Assembly: GCA_012845835.1 (NCBI GenBank)
Contig: JABAKD010000020.1
Location: forward strand, 10,118,488-10,182,487
Direction of reading: 5' to 3'
DNA: 64,000 bases
Source: Undaria pinnatifida
Lineage: Eukaryota > Sar > Phaeophyceae > Laminariales > Alariaceae
Every line of letters begins with the position of its first letter. Position 1 is the stretch's first letter. The notes under the pieces are model-generated. The model was not told where the DNA came from and did no database searches. It saw only the letters and a program-made list of their open reading frames with translations. A program made the position numbers and the translations under genes. Of the stretch, positions 1 to 26,682 are shown one piece after another.

Positions 1-329
1 TTAACTATGATATGCTAAATGATCAAATCCGCCATTGAATCGTTCGTGGCATGAAACCGATCTCGATGGCATCTTGCCCATATTTTTATCGCGGGATCTA
101 AAACGAGAATGCAAATGTTTATGTTTACCAGCGCAATTTTGAACGCGTACAAAATCTCTACGGGAACACGTGCACCGCCTTTCTTTGTCGCTGCCTCTGT
201 CGGTCACTTCTTCTGTGTCCCTCTCTCTCCGTGACACAACGCGAGAGGACTGGCACTATGCAGAAATAAATACTCCGGGAACATCCATATACTTTTTCTA
301 TGCCATGTTTTTTCTTCGCACTATATTTT

Positions 330-620
330 CTCCAGCTCCCTCCTTTTTGGTAACTCAGATCCGAGGTCACAACCGGAGTCACAAAGCGCATCCGGTCCCC
401 CCCCCCCCCGCCGACTACGGTGCATGCCTTCATTTTTATTGTGATAACAACTTGGCACATTCTTCCCTGTTCGACTTGCTTCGAATTTTTCATACACACG
501 CCAGGCGCTTTCTGTAATCCATTGTGCACAAGAAAAAGTCCCTGTGAAATCGGAGGCGGGGCTCGAACCCACGAGCTCGAATGAACTAGTCACGAGGTTT
601 CCACCAGACCACCGGTGACG
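330..620 (-). mobile_element. tRNA-derived SINE, copy 1
   Basis: Read on the minus strand, the head has TGGTCTGGTGG (A-box-like) and GGGTTCGAGCCCCG (B box of tRNA promoters). The body is shared with 33850-34130 and 54780-55105. RNA polymerase III promoters of this kind drive SINE transcription. Confidence 0.65.
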
Positions 621-1455
621 CCGGCTGTACGCAACGTTCATGCATGCATTCATTCATTAATCCATCCACTAACGCATGAATACATTCCAGAAGGTTGAAT
701 TCCTTTGTTGTGTCATGTGTTCATTTTGATTATCCTAGAACGGTTTCACTCACTCGCTCGCTCGCTCCCTGTCCCATGCAACATTGAAACTGATTTTCCA
801 CGCAAACGACACCCCTCCAACCAGCAACGCGCAGCACGCAACCTACTGCGTTTTAGGTGCGTGTGTACGTGAAAATTGCGGAACCCCTTGGTGGACATCG
901 ACACATAAAGGAATACCCACAATGACTGCCACTCCTGGCGATCACAGCAAAAAATCGCCGGGGGGCGAAAAAAAACAGAACACTACGAGTACATGACGGG
1001 CACACAAAAAGCACGAAAATAACGTAAACAATGGCGACCTGTGACGTTCTTCGACTAAATTTTCTCAAGCTCATCACAGCTGAGGTCTCTTTTTAAATTT
1101 TAAGAAAGACAACGATATCGATTCGACTACTCAACTGGTCGATCTCACAGCTGACATGTTTGAAACATTTTTTTTCACAAGCGCGATCGATGGGATACAT
1201 CACGGACAGTTCGTAAAGTTGGGTGTTGACCTACCGTAAGAACTTACAGTTCACGCCGTATTTTTTTGGAACTTTTTACAAAAAGTAGATCAGAAAAACT
1301 TGCGGTCCACGCCACATTTTTGTTTTGCTTTGCTTTTTACAAAAGAAAGACATAACGACGTGGGACAGGCATCTTAGTTTTGATTGAAAACAATAATAGC
1401 GACAGGCGCAATTCATACATACTGCTGTAGTGGCGAGAAACCCGATGGTTCTCAC

Positions 1456-1994
1456 CTGCAGGCCGTCCCCTCTGCCAACGGGCGGACCCCCGATATGTCC
1501 TCGAAAGGGATGCAGAGGTTGATCTCCCACGGCCCACCGCCGCTTCCCTCCGCTCCTCTGCTTGCCGGAGCTGGCTTCTCTTTTGCCACAGATATCGCTG
1601 TTCCCATCACTCCTCTACCTTCTCCTACTGAAACAGCACCAGAAACAGGACAACAAGCAGCAGCAGTAGAAGCGGTGGTAGCAGTACCAGCAGTAGCAGC
1701 CGCGGCAGCAGTAGTAGCAGCAGCAGTAGCAGCAGCAGAACCGGTTGCAGCAGGAGTAGTAATTTTTGTTATAGTAGTAGCTGCAGAAGTGCTACCGTCG
1801 TCGGTGTCGTTGTCACCGCCGTCGCCGTCGTCGCCGTCGTGGTGTTGGTGTGCCATATCGCGTTCTTTTTTCTTTGTCCGGGGCACTCGTACGAGCGCTC
1901 GGAGGAGGGGCCGGACGAGGCCCGACACTACCGCCGATCGCCAGTCACAAAGGGCGAAGCGCCTCGTCCTAACCTTATTCCCACAGCTGGCCAT
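1456..1994 (-). CDS. Probable first coding exon of an unidentified minus-strand gene (runs off the left edge)
   Basis: An open frame starts at an ATG at 1994 (in-frame alternative MAHQHHDGDD near 1853) and ends at a strong donor TGCAG|GTGAGA (phase 2). The N-terminal part is basic, then His/Asp-rich, then Thr/Ala-rich low complexity. The last stretch, GGGPWEINLCIPFEDISG then VRPLAEGTAC, looks like ordinary folded protein. No partner exon was found between 1 and 1455, so the intron would exceed 1.4 kb. Family unknown. The complementary frame (1384-2067 plus) is taken as its shadow. Confidence 0.42.
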
Positions 1995-3737
1995 GCTTGG
2001 TCGTCGTTATACTACACCAGGTACCAGGTATAATAAGCGATGGTACCAGACGGCAGGGTACGTATGAGGCAGTGCGCGGGGGCGAGCGAAAAACAACCCG
2101 ATATCTTCACCCAACTGCTGTCAGTACCGCATCGTTATGAGTATTTTTATATGAAGTAGTGTATCGCGACAGACCATGCGGCAATGCACAGCAATAGTAG
2201 TTGCATCGGAATCCAGGCTGGATGCTGCCTCGATTCCGTCTTGGAGGCTTTGTGTTCAGTCTATTTTCGTTTCATTGCATTTCGTTTTGTTCCTCTCCCA
2301 ATTGTTTTTTCTGGTTACCTTGCCCCTCTCCTCGCGTGTCCAGTTTCCTTTGAGCCAAGAGCATCGTTCTTGCCTTTTGCTCGGAGCATTGTCCATTCTT
2401 TATTTCTTCCTCTCTCTTTTCTTTTTCCTTCGTTCGTTCCATTTCTTATGGTTTTATTTTAATTTTCTTAATTGATTTTCGTTTACGTGTTCCTGGGCTT
2501 CCCCACTGGACAAAGGGGGTCACGGCAATACCATCTAGAGAATACACTCGACTCGCCCTGCAGAGATTGACAATGTTTTTTTTGCTATTTCTCTTCTTTC
2601 AATAGTTATTAACATTGCTCCTTCGCACGTTTTGTCTGGCTTGCTGGCTTGTGTGCGTTCTGCTCTCCGTACGTTAGGCATTGCATTGCCAAAGGCTGTA
2701 TGCGCGACTTACTTGTCTTCGTCTAGAAGTTTGTGACCGCAGAACTTGTATCTCGCTAGGATGAAGACGGACGCAGGATGTGGATGCTGATGGGCAGAAA
2801 GATCGGTTTAACGTACAGAACACATATACGCACACACACTTTTGGGGGGGGGGCTGACGTATGGCTTGCTACGGCTGTAATACGTGTATCATATGTACCA
2901 TTTCGTTCTTTAGTTTTCCTTGGGCATTCTTCCACATCAGAGTGACTGGAGCCTGTCCTGTAACCACGGCGATGAGTTCATGTGAGCCCAACAACAACAG
3001 TACACATTACATTTTCGAAGGGAAACTAGACAATTATCGGGTAGGGGCCTGCTATACATCGGGTAAATGACGGCGCTTCGGGTGCGTGAAGGCAGAACAA
3101 ACAAGGGAAGCTCGGATCACAAACAGAGCCGGGACGGAGGGGGCTGTGGCAGGCAGCAGAGGAGGCAGGTGGCAACTTGCAAGTGCTAAACAGGTAACCC
3201 ATCGCACTACGAGCACACCCCGCCCATATTCCGAGTTTTTTTTCGCAAGTCCACACTACCCGGGGGAGAGGACTCTCCCGGTGGCCTTGTCCCACCGCAA
3301 CAGATTCCAAGCTGGGGAGCGACCAGGGCGGGTTGGCATACAGTACGGGACAACTAACAAAAAAGCCAGGCTGAGGTCGACAGGAGACTAACAAATAGGG
3401 AAGCGGTTGTACTGAAGTTAGTGTAGAACGCACCTTCTCCCAAATAAGAAACCCAGCCTGGTTCAGTATTGATTTTGCTTATTAGATGTACGTCCTGCAC
3501 TGCGGTATGCATGCGCCTGTAGGCCACGGCAACCAACCGCAGGTCAAGGCAGCGTAAAGCTGCCATTGCCACCCCGCCCGATCTCGCAGCAGCTTGCTAT
3601 GCCATTGCCACTCGGCAGCACCGTTGTTTCGTCAACCTACTAATGGTTCAAAGTTTACACACGGCACATATCATTCTGCTGCGTAGAAATGTGGCGAGCT
3701 TCATCCTAAGCTTCGTATTTACCCACCCGCCGGGGAA

Positions 3738-3872
<135 letters not shown>

Positions 3873-6019
3873 AAATGTCCGCGAGAGAGAGGGCTGGTGT
3901 TTCGAAAAATGAAAACACACACTTGGGCTGTGAGATCCCCGAAAAAAATCCTCGAAAATCATCTTTGCAAGCTGCGTGTGATGTTGCATCATATGCTTAT
4001 CACGTGGTGCGGTTCTTTTTCGGGCAGCAGATATTATGATGTGTTTGAAAAAGATACCGGTTTCTGGTGGGTTGGGGCGTTGGGACGACCTCTTCAACCT
4101 GATACGAAGCACAGTTTGGTATTTAGAGATTTAAAGTTGAGTTTTTGTTGCAGGCCGGCGAGGGTGGCGAAACGCTTGAGTGCCAAACACACCATCATCT
4201 CACAGGAAACTGGTGTGTTACGGCGTGTGAAGGACTCTTTTGGCACTAAATATACTGGTGTTAGTATGGGCGCGGTCAGTCAAGGAGTCAAACAGCGGTC
4301 TCCTGCTACGAGTAGCAACTTTGCTCGCTGCACCCCATCGAACCGAGTGCGCGCTGCTCGGAGTATGCACGCTATGTACCTTGTACCTGTTGCCGGCGAT
4401 ACGTAGGAGAGTGCTTTGTTTCTTTGTTTCTTTTGCTTTTCTGTTTCTTTTCTCTCTTTCTAGACTACAGGTATCCTGAACATTTTTACAAAACGCGCGG
4501 CCAACGTATTTAGAAAATATGAAAAATACACCTCAGCCGTGACCTCGAAAAATGACGCAGCACCCATCTTTGCAAGCTACGTGTGATACTTCGATCGCGC
4601 GTGTTACTGTGTGGGTGTTACGACACTTGCGGGACACCTGGCACCACCCAGCTTGCAAAGCCGAGTATCGACCACTCAACCAAGTCGAACTCACAGCTGA
4701 CGTACTTTTGTTTGCTCTGCGTTTTGTGTCCAGCACGTTTGGCATTGCATTGCCAAATCTCCTTGGGTGCAGCAGTACCGTATTTATTTGCGATGCTCTA
4801 TCTCTGCTTCGTAGTTTGTGGCCGCGGAGCTTGCACTTTGTACGAGTAGGATCAAGCACGGAGACTGCGTGCGCTGGATGTCGGTGGGTATATAGAGCAA
4901 TGTGACCAACACACGCTCACTGCTGCTGCGTTGTGCACCGCAACAGCGCAACCAAACTTCTAGTCGGGGTTTCCGCAACAAGTAATATTTTTACTTTCCC
5001 GGACGCATGTAGTTGTTCACTTTGCTTACGTGGGACACAGCAGCAGCAGCAGCAACAGCAGCTGCAGCAGCTGCAGCAGTGGCAGCAGTGGCAGAGTAGC
5101 CAAGGTGTCTGATGTGCCTGCCGTGCCAATGACATCTCAACGCCAAAAGCAGTTCGAAAATGTGTGTTTTTCACACACGCATCGGCGGATGAAATACGTC
5201 ACATGATAGCAGGTGGCTTGCTTACACTGGGAATGGAACGAGTCTGAGCACAGACGCTCTCACGTCTCCGGACGACTCGGAAGCCTCCCTGGAAGCCTTG
5301 TTTCGCCGCTCTTGTGGTGTGCGCAGCGTGTACGACGACGGCGGTGGCGATGGCACGATGGCACTTGTCCCACGAGCGTGCCACATATAGAAAACGCGGG
5401 ACAATACATACCGGTTCGGGAAGCTTGTCTCCACCGTTTTGAACGAAAACTTAAGGAACATATCACAATTATTATCCATATTGAATAGTCCTTAAATTTC
5501 ATTCGTACGTTAACGAGGCCGCCACACGGCCATGCGGCCATGCCAGTCTACACTCTGCTCGAGAAACACTCTTGCTGACCAAGCAACAAGCACCCACGCA
5601 CGTCTCTCCCAGCCAATGCCACAATATCTTGTAGCTTGACTGTTTGACTCCGCCGTCAGTGCAAGGGACCACAGGCAATTACCTTCGTCTATATTTGTGT
5701 TAAACATACCTGGTACTGCGCAGAACCAGCGCCACACGAGCACATCAGTTATACTAGCACCAGCACCACAGCAGTTCTGCACAGCAGCAGCACAGCACAG
5801 CAGCAGCACAGCACAGCAGCAACACACCTGTTGCTTGCAGTAAGGGAGAGTCGGGGGTAGAGCGAAAGAGGATGGTGGAGGAAGTGATAGATGGCTTGGC
5901 TGCAGAACGTCGGGAAGCAGCTGTGAAGGGTTGGTCGGTGAGTACCTGGTATGTGATACTCGTGCACTCACACGTTCAGTGCCGTTTGTGGGAGTGTTTA
6001 GATGTCATAGTAACAGCAG

Positions 6020-7036
6020 CGCATGATCGCATAGCGTGGCACAGCGTGGCACAGCGTAAGCACAGCGTAGCACAGCGTAGCACAGCGCAGCACAGCGTAG
6101 CACAGCGTAGCACAGCGCATCACAGCGTAGCACAGCGTAGCACAGCGTAGCACAGCGTAGCACAGCGTAGCACAGCGTAGCACAGCGTAGCACAGCGTAG
6201 CACAGCGTAGCACAGCGTAGCGTAGCACAGCGTAGCACAGCGTAGCACAGCGTAGCACAGCGTAGCACAGCGTAGCACAGCGTAGCACAGCGTAGCACAG
6301 CGTAGCACAGCGTAGCACAGCGTAGCACAGCGTAGCACAGCGTAGCACAGCGTAGCACAGCGTAGCACAGCGTAGCACAGCGTAGCACAGCGTAGCACAG
6401 CGTAGCACAGCGTAGCACAGCGTAGCACAGCGTAGCACAGCGTAGCACAGCGTAGCACAGCGTAGTACAGCGTAGCACAGCGTAGCACAGCGTAGCACAG
6501 CGCAGCACAGCGCAGCACAGCGCAGCACAGCGCAGCACAGCGCAGCACTGCGTAGTAGTGTTTAGATCTCATGGTGACAGCAGCGCATGATAGCATAGCG
6601 TGTGGCACAGCGTAACACAGCGTGAGCACAGCGTAGCACAGCGCAGCACAGGGCAGCACAACGGAGCACAGCGGAGCACAGCGTAGCACAGCGTAGCACA
6701 GCGTAGCACAGCGTAGCACAGCGTAGCACATCGTAGCACAGCGTAGCACATCGCAGCACAACGTAGCACAACGTAGCATAGCGTAGCACAGCGTAGCACA
6801 GCGTAGCACAACGTAGCACAGCGTAGCACAGCGTAGCACAACGTAGCACAGCGCAGCAGCAGCGCAGCGCAGTGCAGCGTAGCATAGCGTAGCATAGCGT
6901 AGCAAAGCGTAGCATAGCGTAGCATAGCGTAGCATAGCATAACGTAGCATAGCGTAGCATAGCGTAGCATAGCGTAGCATAGCGTAGCGTAGCGTAGCGT
7001 AGCGTAGCATAGCGTAGCATAGCGTAGCATAGCGTA
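6020..7036. repeat. Decamer array (CACAGCGTAG) in two blocks
   Basis: About 100 copies of a 10-base unit. The first block (about 6030-6550) is nearly perfect; the second (about 6600-7036) is more diverged and drifts to AGCATAGCGT. Each block is preceded by the same leader (CAGCAGCGCATGAT at about 6015 and 6580), so a unit of about 565 bases was duplicated. The minus strand is open in all frames only because the decamer lacks stops there. Confidence 0.93.
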
Positions 7037-8133
7037 CTTGTAGGGCGGCAATGCGCTGCTGCTATGCGGAAGTCAAGTCGTTTCTGCTTTGCCGCGTGAC
7101 GAAGAAAATAAAAATGCGAAGAAGCCGGCAAGGTAAACACCGCACCGGTATCTAAATGTCATATTATTCCACGTATGGTACATATTCCATCACACAGGAG
7201 AGAGGGGTGAGCAGCGGCAGCAATAGCGGGGGAGGGAGAGGAGGTAGGTTTCACAAATATAGTCATTCGTGTGCGATCTCAGTGCGGTGGTATAATGTGT
7301 TCCTCTCGACCCGATGATGATGCCGCCCGTTCACACCCCAGGTGTGTGCGACAAGGGGGCTGGAGAAGGGCGAGGTCGTCGGAGGGGCCGCGCCGATATT
7401 CGTGCACCAAACGCTGGCCAACAGAAAGGAAGTGAGAATGCCACAGGCCACCTAGCCACCGCAACTAGTTTCCTTTGGTGGTCCTAGATGTACAGCAGTA
7501 GCGAACAAAGAGATGAGAGTTGCGGTCTTCTTATCTCAATGGTGTGAACACGCAGCCGTACGAGGTAGGAGCAGAGGTAGCGTTCTGCCGCGTGTGCGTC
7601 GTGTAACTCCTCGCATTGTTGTAGTTCGGACACGAAGTTAAGCTCCCCCTAACATCTAGCCCTTATCCCCTAGGGAGTTTATACGGCCAATGCGGAAAAC
7701 CGTAATTATAGATATATCTGGCAGAGCGGGAATGAGTAATGAGGCAATTCTGCCTCGTGCTTGCAGATGACGGGTGCACGCAGGGCATTGAACTCCAACG
7801 GTACTATGGTACGACTCCTCCTAGGTTACCCCTGGTGCTATATGTGGAGGCGTTTCTTAGTTGCCCCATGCGACCCTTCACAGCCTAGCGAGCGCCCCCG
7901 TGGACGTTGAACATTTTCTTGCAAACAAAAAAATGGAAAAGTAACAACCCAGCCTCGCTTGTTTTTCTCTACCCTGTGTTCGTATTGCTCGATCCCTTTT
8001 TTCTTTCGTGTTTGTTTGTTTGTTCGTTTTCGTTCTTACTGTCTTCCCTGTGTATTGTTCCTCGTACTACATGTAGGTCCTAGTATGCGCGACTTGTCAC
8101 CGCTTCCTCGGAACGGAGGCCACTCAGCTCGCC

Positions 8134-21465
<13,332 letters not shown>

Positions 21466-21574
21466 CCCTTTTGGGTGTTGCTGAACGCAGTACCAGTTAG
21501 TATTTTTAGCTGGGCATGTATGGCACACAAAGGATGCGATGGTGCGCTTGACTAGAGCTGTTTAGTCCCGCGAC

Positions 21575-21715
21575 AGGGAGGGAGGAGAGGGAGGGGGGGG
21601 ATGGGGGGGCGGGAGGGAGGGAGGGAGGGAAGGAGGGAGGGAGGGAGGGAGGGGGGGAGGGAGGGGGGGAGGGGGGGGAGGGGGGACGGAGGGAGAGAGG
21701 GAGGGAGGGAGGGAG
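21575..21715. repeat. (GGGA)n tract just after the fusion-gene stop
   Basis: Purine-rich GGGA repeats beginning about 110 bases beyond the TAA. Similar tracts lie at 23910-23960, 59050-59112 and 63048-63080. Confidence 0.9.
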
Positions 21716-22395
21716 GGGTTCTTTTGCCCACTACGTGAAGTCTACAGTAAACAAAGGTGTGGAGGATCTGGTACCAATGCAAGTGTTTTTTTCATGTCAT
21801 AGTTGATTGTCCTCTTCCGGTCCTCATGTTTTTTTTCGCAAATTGCACCCATACTGCCGATCACAACGTGACATCGCCAGCAAGCACACAGCACAGGGCA
21901 ATCAACTCTGCACAAGTAGCTCTTGGCAATATCAAATCGCTAGTTGCAAAAAATCATGTGGCTGTTCTTTCCGTCCCCGTCACATTTTGTTGCACAGCCG
22001 CCCGCACCGCGGAGCCCTTGTTCATGTTACAACTCGCTGTAGGAACGGGCAGGGGACACTCCGTCTCGCCTAAGCCCCTGTCCGAGGCCGACAGGGTGCT
22101 TTTTGCGTGTCGTCGCTGTTTGGCATGATACAGACCAAGGCGATGAAAGCAGGCAGACCCTGCATGATCTCAGCTATATTATGCCGTGAGGTAATTTTTG
22201 TTTTTTGGGACTCTTTGTACACACGCACCGATCAAGCTTGAACCGGCGTAGGTGTAAATATATATTCGATGGGACATTGGTGGTATGAAATGCAAGGCAA
22301 CACGCAGAAAACATTCCTTAAATTAGAGACAAAGTGGTGGGTAAACACCTCTCACTCTGGACGGGAGCATAAGATAGTAGGGGGGGGGTGGGGGG

Positions 22396-22845
22396 CGTAC
22401 TCATTTGTTGCTTGCCTCAGGCATTTAACCATTGACCACGCATCCCTTTCGAGACGAAGGGAGCACCGTTCCTAGTCCTAATAGAGACACCTCCAACATT
22501 TGGGCGCTCATTACGCTTCTTCCATGTATTACATAGGAACTGTTTGCTTATCCTATCCCCGTCCTGTTTCGCCATCTGCGGCCACTATCTATACCCTAGG
22601 ATGGCGATCGTTTTTTCTCTACTCTCTTGTCTTACCAAACTCTTCCATGTCATACACGTCTAATTTCCTCATCTCTTCTTAACGCATCCCGTTCCTCCTT
22701 GTTTATTTCACATTCTCCTACCATGTGAGTCCTGCTCTTCACTGATGTGCCACACGGGCACATATGTGTAGCAGCTACGTCCTCCTCCTCCTCCCGACTA
22801 CTGGTATATCTCTTTCTTCTCTCTGAAAAGTTTCGATACACCTCT
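22396..22845 (-). mobile_element. 5'-truncated copy of the same LINE
   Basis: It is the reverse complement of the last 450 bases of the LINE at 14115-15262, from GTACTCATTTGTTGCTTGCC through the zinc-knuckle region to the block matching the CCAGTAGTCGGGAGGAGGAG region. A G-run abuts its 3' end, mirroring the C-run after the plus-strand copy. Confidence 0.72.
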
Positions 22846-22952
22846 CGATGTATGCGTGCCGGATGTCCTTACTTCAAGGGGCCATGATGATAATACGGGG
22901 GGAGGGGGGGTGGTTATTAATGCATTTAATTCCTACTACTGCTCTACAAAAG

Positions 22953-23819
22953 GACGCGTGCTACGATAGAGCTAGCACTTTGTTTTGGCTGAAATGAATT
23001 CTGAATGACGGGGCTCCTTAATAACCCGAAATCGTCGGGAATACGACATATTAAGGTATGCCGTTTTTTGGCTGAAATGTTTTCTGAATGACGGGGCTCC
23101 TTAATAACCCGAAATCGTCGGGAATAGAGGTATTAAGGTATGCCGTTTTTTGGCTGAAATGGTTTCTGAATGACGGGGCTCCTTAATCACCCGAAATCGT
23201 CGGGAATAGAGGTATTAAGGTATACCGTTTTTTGGCTGAAATGGTTTCTGAATGACGGGGGGCTCCTAAATAACCCGAAATCGTCGGGAATAGAGGTGTT
23301 AAGGTATACTGATTTTTGGCTGAAATGGTTTCTGAATGACGGGGCTCCTTAATAACCCGAAATCGTCGGGAATAGAGGTATTAAGGTATGCCGTTTTTTG
23401 GCTGAATGGTTTCTGAATGACGGGGCTTCTTAATAACCCGAAATCGTCGGAAATAGAGGTGTTAAGGTATACCGTTTTTTGGCTGAAATGTTTTCTGAAT
23501 GACGGGGGGCTCCTAAATAACCCGAAATCGTCGGAAATAGAGGTAAAAAGGTATACCTTTTTTTGGCTGAAATGGTTTCTGAATGACGGGGCAGGCTCCT
23601 TAATAACCCGAAATCGTCGGAAAACACGCCCCCTTCGTTTTTGCATGATTTCTGGTTCTACACCTAGGCCATGTTTTCTTTTTCTCCATCCGCGACAAAG
23701 CAGGTCTATTTTTCATCCGGGATCAAAGCAGTTTTGGGGTTAAGGACATGTCTTAACCTCCTCCTAAAGTGAGGGGTAGTATTAGAAAAAAGTGCTGCAC
23801 CTCTATCGTAGCACGCGTC
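22953..23819. mobile_element. 867 bp element with perfect 19 bp inverted ends and eight 82 bp tandem units
   Basis: GACGCGTGCTACGATAGAG occurs at 22953-22971 and its exact reverse complement at 23801-23819. Inside, units start at 22987, 23070, 23152, 23234, 23318, 23400, 23481 and 23565 (period 81-84), each with GGCTGAAATG, TTTCTGAATGACGGGG and the near-palindrome CCCGAAATCGTCGGG. No conserved long frame. Confidence 0.75.
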
Positions 23820-24492
23820 AAAATACAATATGAATGGCTCTTTTTTCTTACATTACGGACAAAATGGTGGGTAAACACTCTATACCCGGAAACAAAGCTA
23901 ATCGAGAGGGAAGGGAGGGAGGAAGGGGGGGGGGGGAGGGAGGGGGGGGGGGGGGGGGGAGGGGTCGTTCTACGGTGGTAGTACCCCCCCCCCCCAACTT
24001 TTCTTGAACGATATTGCCGTTTTTTTAAACCAGTTCCTCCGGGCCGTATCTCCTTTTGAACGAAATACGGTGCTCATTCCCACCCCGATGTCACCGTTCG
24101 ATAGTCCTTTGCAAATAAGAAAATGAAAAAAAAAAAATGTTATTTCCTGCAGTAGCATCCTTCCTCGTGTCGAGCAGCCATGCAACGTTCGTTGCAAAAC
24201 ATTGCTGTTTTTCTGGGGGGGGTCTTTTATCGTAAAATCAGGCTGGGCGAGGTGGTGAAATTTAATGAATTCCTCTTGTTTCAGATACACTTTTTTTTTT
24301 GTAAGAGATACAGGGGGGGGGAGGTGCCGAAATGCAACGAATTCCTACTTTTTCAAGACATTCACTATTATTTTGGATGGTAGAGGGAGACGATATATTA
24401 CTAAACTATGGTGATGGGGTTTGTTTGAGGGCACCCTAGCGCATGTCAGTAGCTCGTAGCAGGGCTAATGCGATGCCATCTTGTACCACCAG

Positions 24493-24614
24493 GTAGCTCG
24501 GGATGGTGCGATAGTTTCTACGTCGGTGCGGGCGCGGTGAGGTGGGAGAGCGAAGGATTTCTTCGCGAGGCGTTGGCGGCATTGGATTATAAGCTTGGCA
24601 GTGTGTCACAGAAG
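24493..24614 (+). CDS. Orphan exon candidate, TPR-like helix
   Basis: Acceptor TACCACCAG and donor CAGAAG|GTAATC bound 122 bases encoding SSGWCDSFYVGAGAVRWESE then GFLREALAALDYKLGSVSQK. The sequence looks like an A/B helix pair (fl.eAl.ald..l) and has unbiased composition, unlike the surrounding repeats. No neighbouring exons were found, so it may be a leftover of a decayed or very sparse gene. Confidence 0.33.
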
Positions 24615-26682
24615 GTAATCGGACCAACAGACGGACACGTTTTCACTGTACACATGTGGATTTTCCATTGTAGCGTGTCTCATGAGTAAACTGGGGAATT
24701 GCACCATAAACGTTATGTTCTTGATTTTTTGCGCATCCTTGCGCTCAGCGGCACAGCCCTTCGTGTTTTCGTAGGCCAATTGCTACTAGTATACCGTAGG
24801 TGCTTACTCTGTCTCGAGCTCTCACGGTTGTGAGCTCCATCATAGGGTTGAATATCTTGCAACGAGGCATTTAAGCCTCATTATTACGAGGTGGGGTGGG
24901 TAATCTATAGCCTCATTTCGTTTGTTTCGAATAGCCGCATCTTCGATCCCCTTTTCAATTTTGGGTGTTTTGTTGACATCCTTTGATGGCCACGTGATCT
25001 GCACCTACGAGCATTTAGGGTGGCTTGATGTAATGGAGTGCCCTCCGTAGAAGGATAGTTTTTAGATTCGACGTGAAACCATTTCATAGTAGAGGTGAAA
25101 CCACGTGGTATTAGATGTCAAACTCACGTCAAGGCCATCATAGATGGGGCGATACTGTAGGTGACGATGATGGGACAAGCAGGACGTCCTTCCTCTCACT
25201 ACCCTGCGCTACCCTTCCCTACCCGTGTTTACCCCTGTTTTACGTCTGTCTTTTGGTATTTATGGAGGGAAATAATGCATAAGCTTTGAGTCTATCTAGC
25301 GAGCCATGAAGAGAGACCAACCAAAGACACCGGAACGCATGAGGGGCACGCTTCCCAACACCGACCAACCACGCATCCCCCACTCGGAGTACGGTCACAG
25401 GGACGCACTTGCACCTATTTAGAAGCAAACATGTCACGAGACGCGCCTTGCCTTGATAGCGACGGCAATTTTACTTACCGTGACTGACGCCAAACTACTA
25501 GGTTCTGGTATGGAACGATCGGTTTGACACCCTTGAACGCTGGACGTTTTCCCTTGACGGACCCGTCGCCTGAAATGTTTTTCTTAGAAGTGGCTGTATT
25601 TGAAAGCCTGTCATCCTGAATAATGCAGATGAGACCCACCCAATATTCTCGGCGCAACAAAGGTGGGTCTCAATGCCTCAAGCATACCAGGTATACCATC
25701 ACGCATGGACGGTGTTCCACTCTAAAATATCTATATTGAGGGTGAATACACTGCATTGAGACGTAAGGAATCTTGGATTTGTGGAGCGGAAATGGACCTT
25801 GAAATATTTGGAAGGCATGTTTATTAGGGGATACACACATACGGGTATCAGAGAGCGAGTTTGGTGGAGATGAGCTGTCCTCAGGAGAGAGATAAGGACA
25901 CGGCGGGTAGTACAAAATCAAAGTGTATATAGCAGAGGGCAGGAGACTGGTGGTTGTCTGATCAGCAATCACACGGCATGCAGATTTCAAAATGCTACAA
26001 ACCCAGACAAATAAATAAGTAATCAAAACGATTACGTAGCCTACTCGCACAAAAGAAAACGCAGTAAAAATAAAAAAATAAAACAGTTTTGTCATTTGCT
26101 TAATCAGTATTTGCCTTGCATTGCGTGCATGCCGCGCAATTGGAGCATTATTTTTTTTTTCGCATGCCATCAATATTTCCTCCACCCCGCCTTCCCCACG
26201 TCCTGCCTTGAGTTTAAAATATCATCAACTCCACCGAGACGCGAACCATGACCAGTGAGACGAAGGCGCAAGGCTAGGGTGACGCCAGGGTTAGAAGGCA
26301 CAACGCACTAGCTGTGCACCACACCACACACGGGCGGGGACGGCCGCGACCCGTTGTCCTCTGCCAGAGCAAAAAAAGAAGAAAGTACGGTTTCATTGAG
26401 TTTGGGTGGTGGTTCGTTATTTGGGGCCGACCGATGGAGCAATCAAAGCCCGGGTGGCAGCAACACCCGGCCCGAGACACAGCCCCTTCGTCCAAATGAC
26501 CCAAAAACCCAAAAAAATGGCAAAATAATCATACCCTTTCCCTCTCCGCCCCACCGTCCACATGCCCGCACGCTCCACCTTCTTCCCTTTCTAGCCAGCA
26601 GTAGCACCCGATTGCCGAACATTTGCCGCACAAAAAAATAAAAGGAAGCCCGGCTTTTCCTCCTCCAGAACCACACCTGGTA

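Noticed and set aside
1384-2067. 227-codon plus-strand frame
   Set aside because: Low-complexity Ala/Val complement of the minus-strand candidate exon, which has the better splice site and protein-like end.
6120-7010. Long open frames (up to 296 codons) across the decamer array on the minus strand
   Set aside because: A 10-base repeat without stops on that strand opens every frame and gives a meaningless ten-residue repeat. No start context, splice sites or non-repeat sequence.
7615-7680. GAAGTTAAGC resembling a 5S rRNA internal motif
   Set aside because: The surrounding 120 bases do not follow the 5S sequence or fold; only the decamer matches.
23170-23743. Repeated WLKWFLNDG frames in the 82 bp array
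   Set aside because: Unit lengths of 81, 82, 83 and 84 shift the frame repeatedly, so no continuous protein is possible.
22953-23819. CRISPR array
   Set aside because: The 82 bp units are contiguous near-identical tandem repeats without unique spacers, in a eukaryotic setting.
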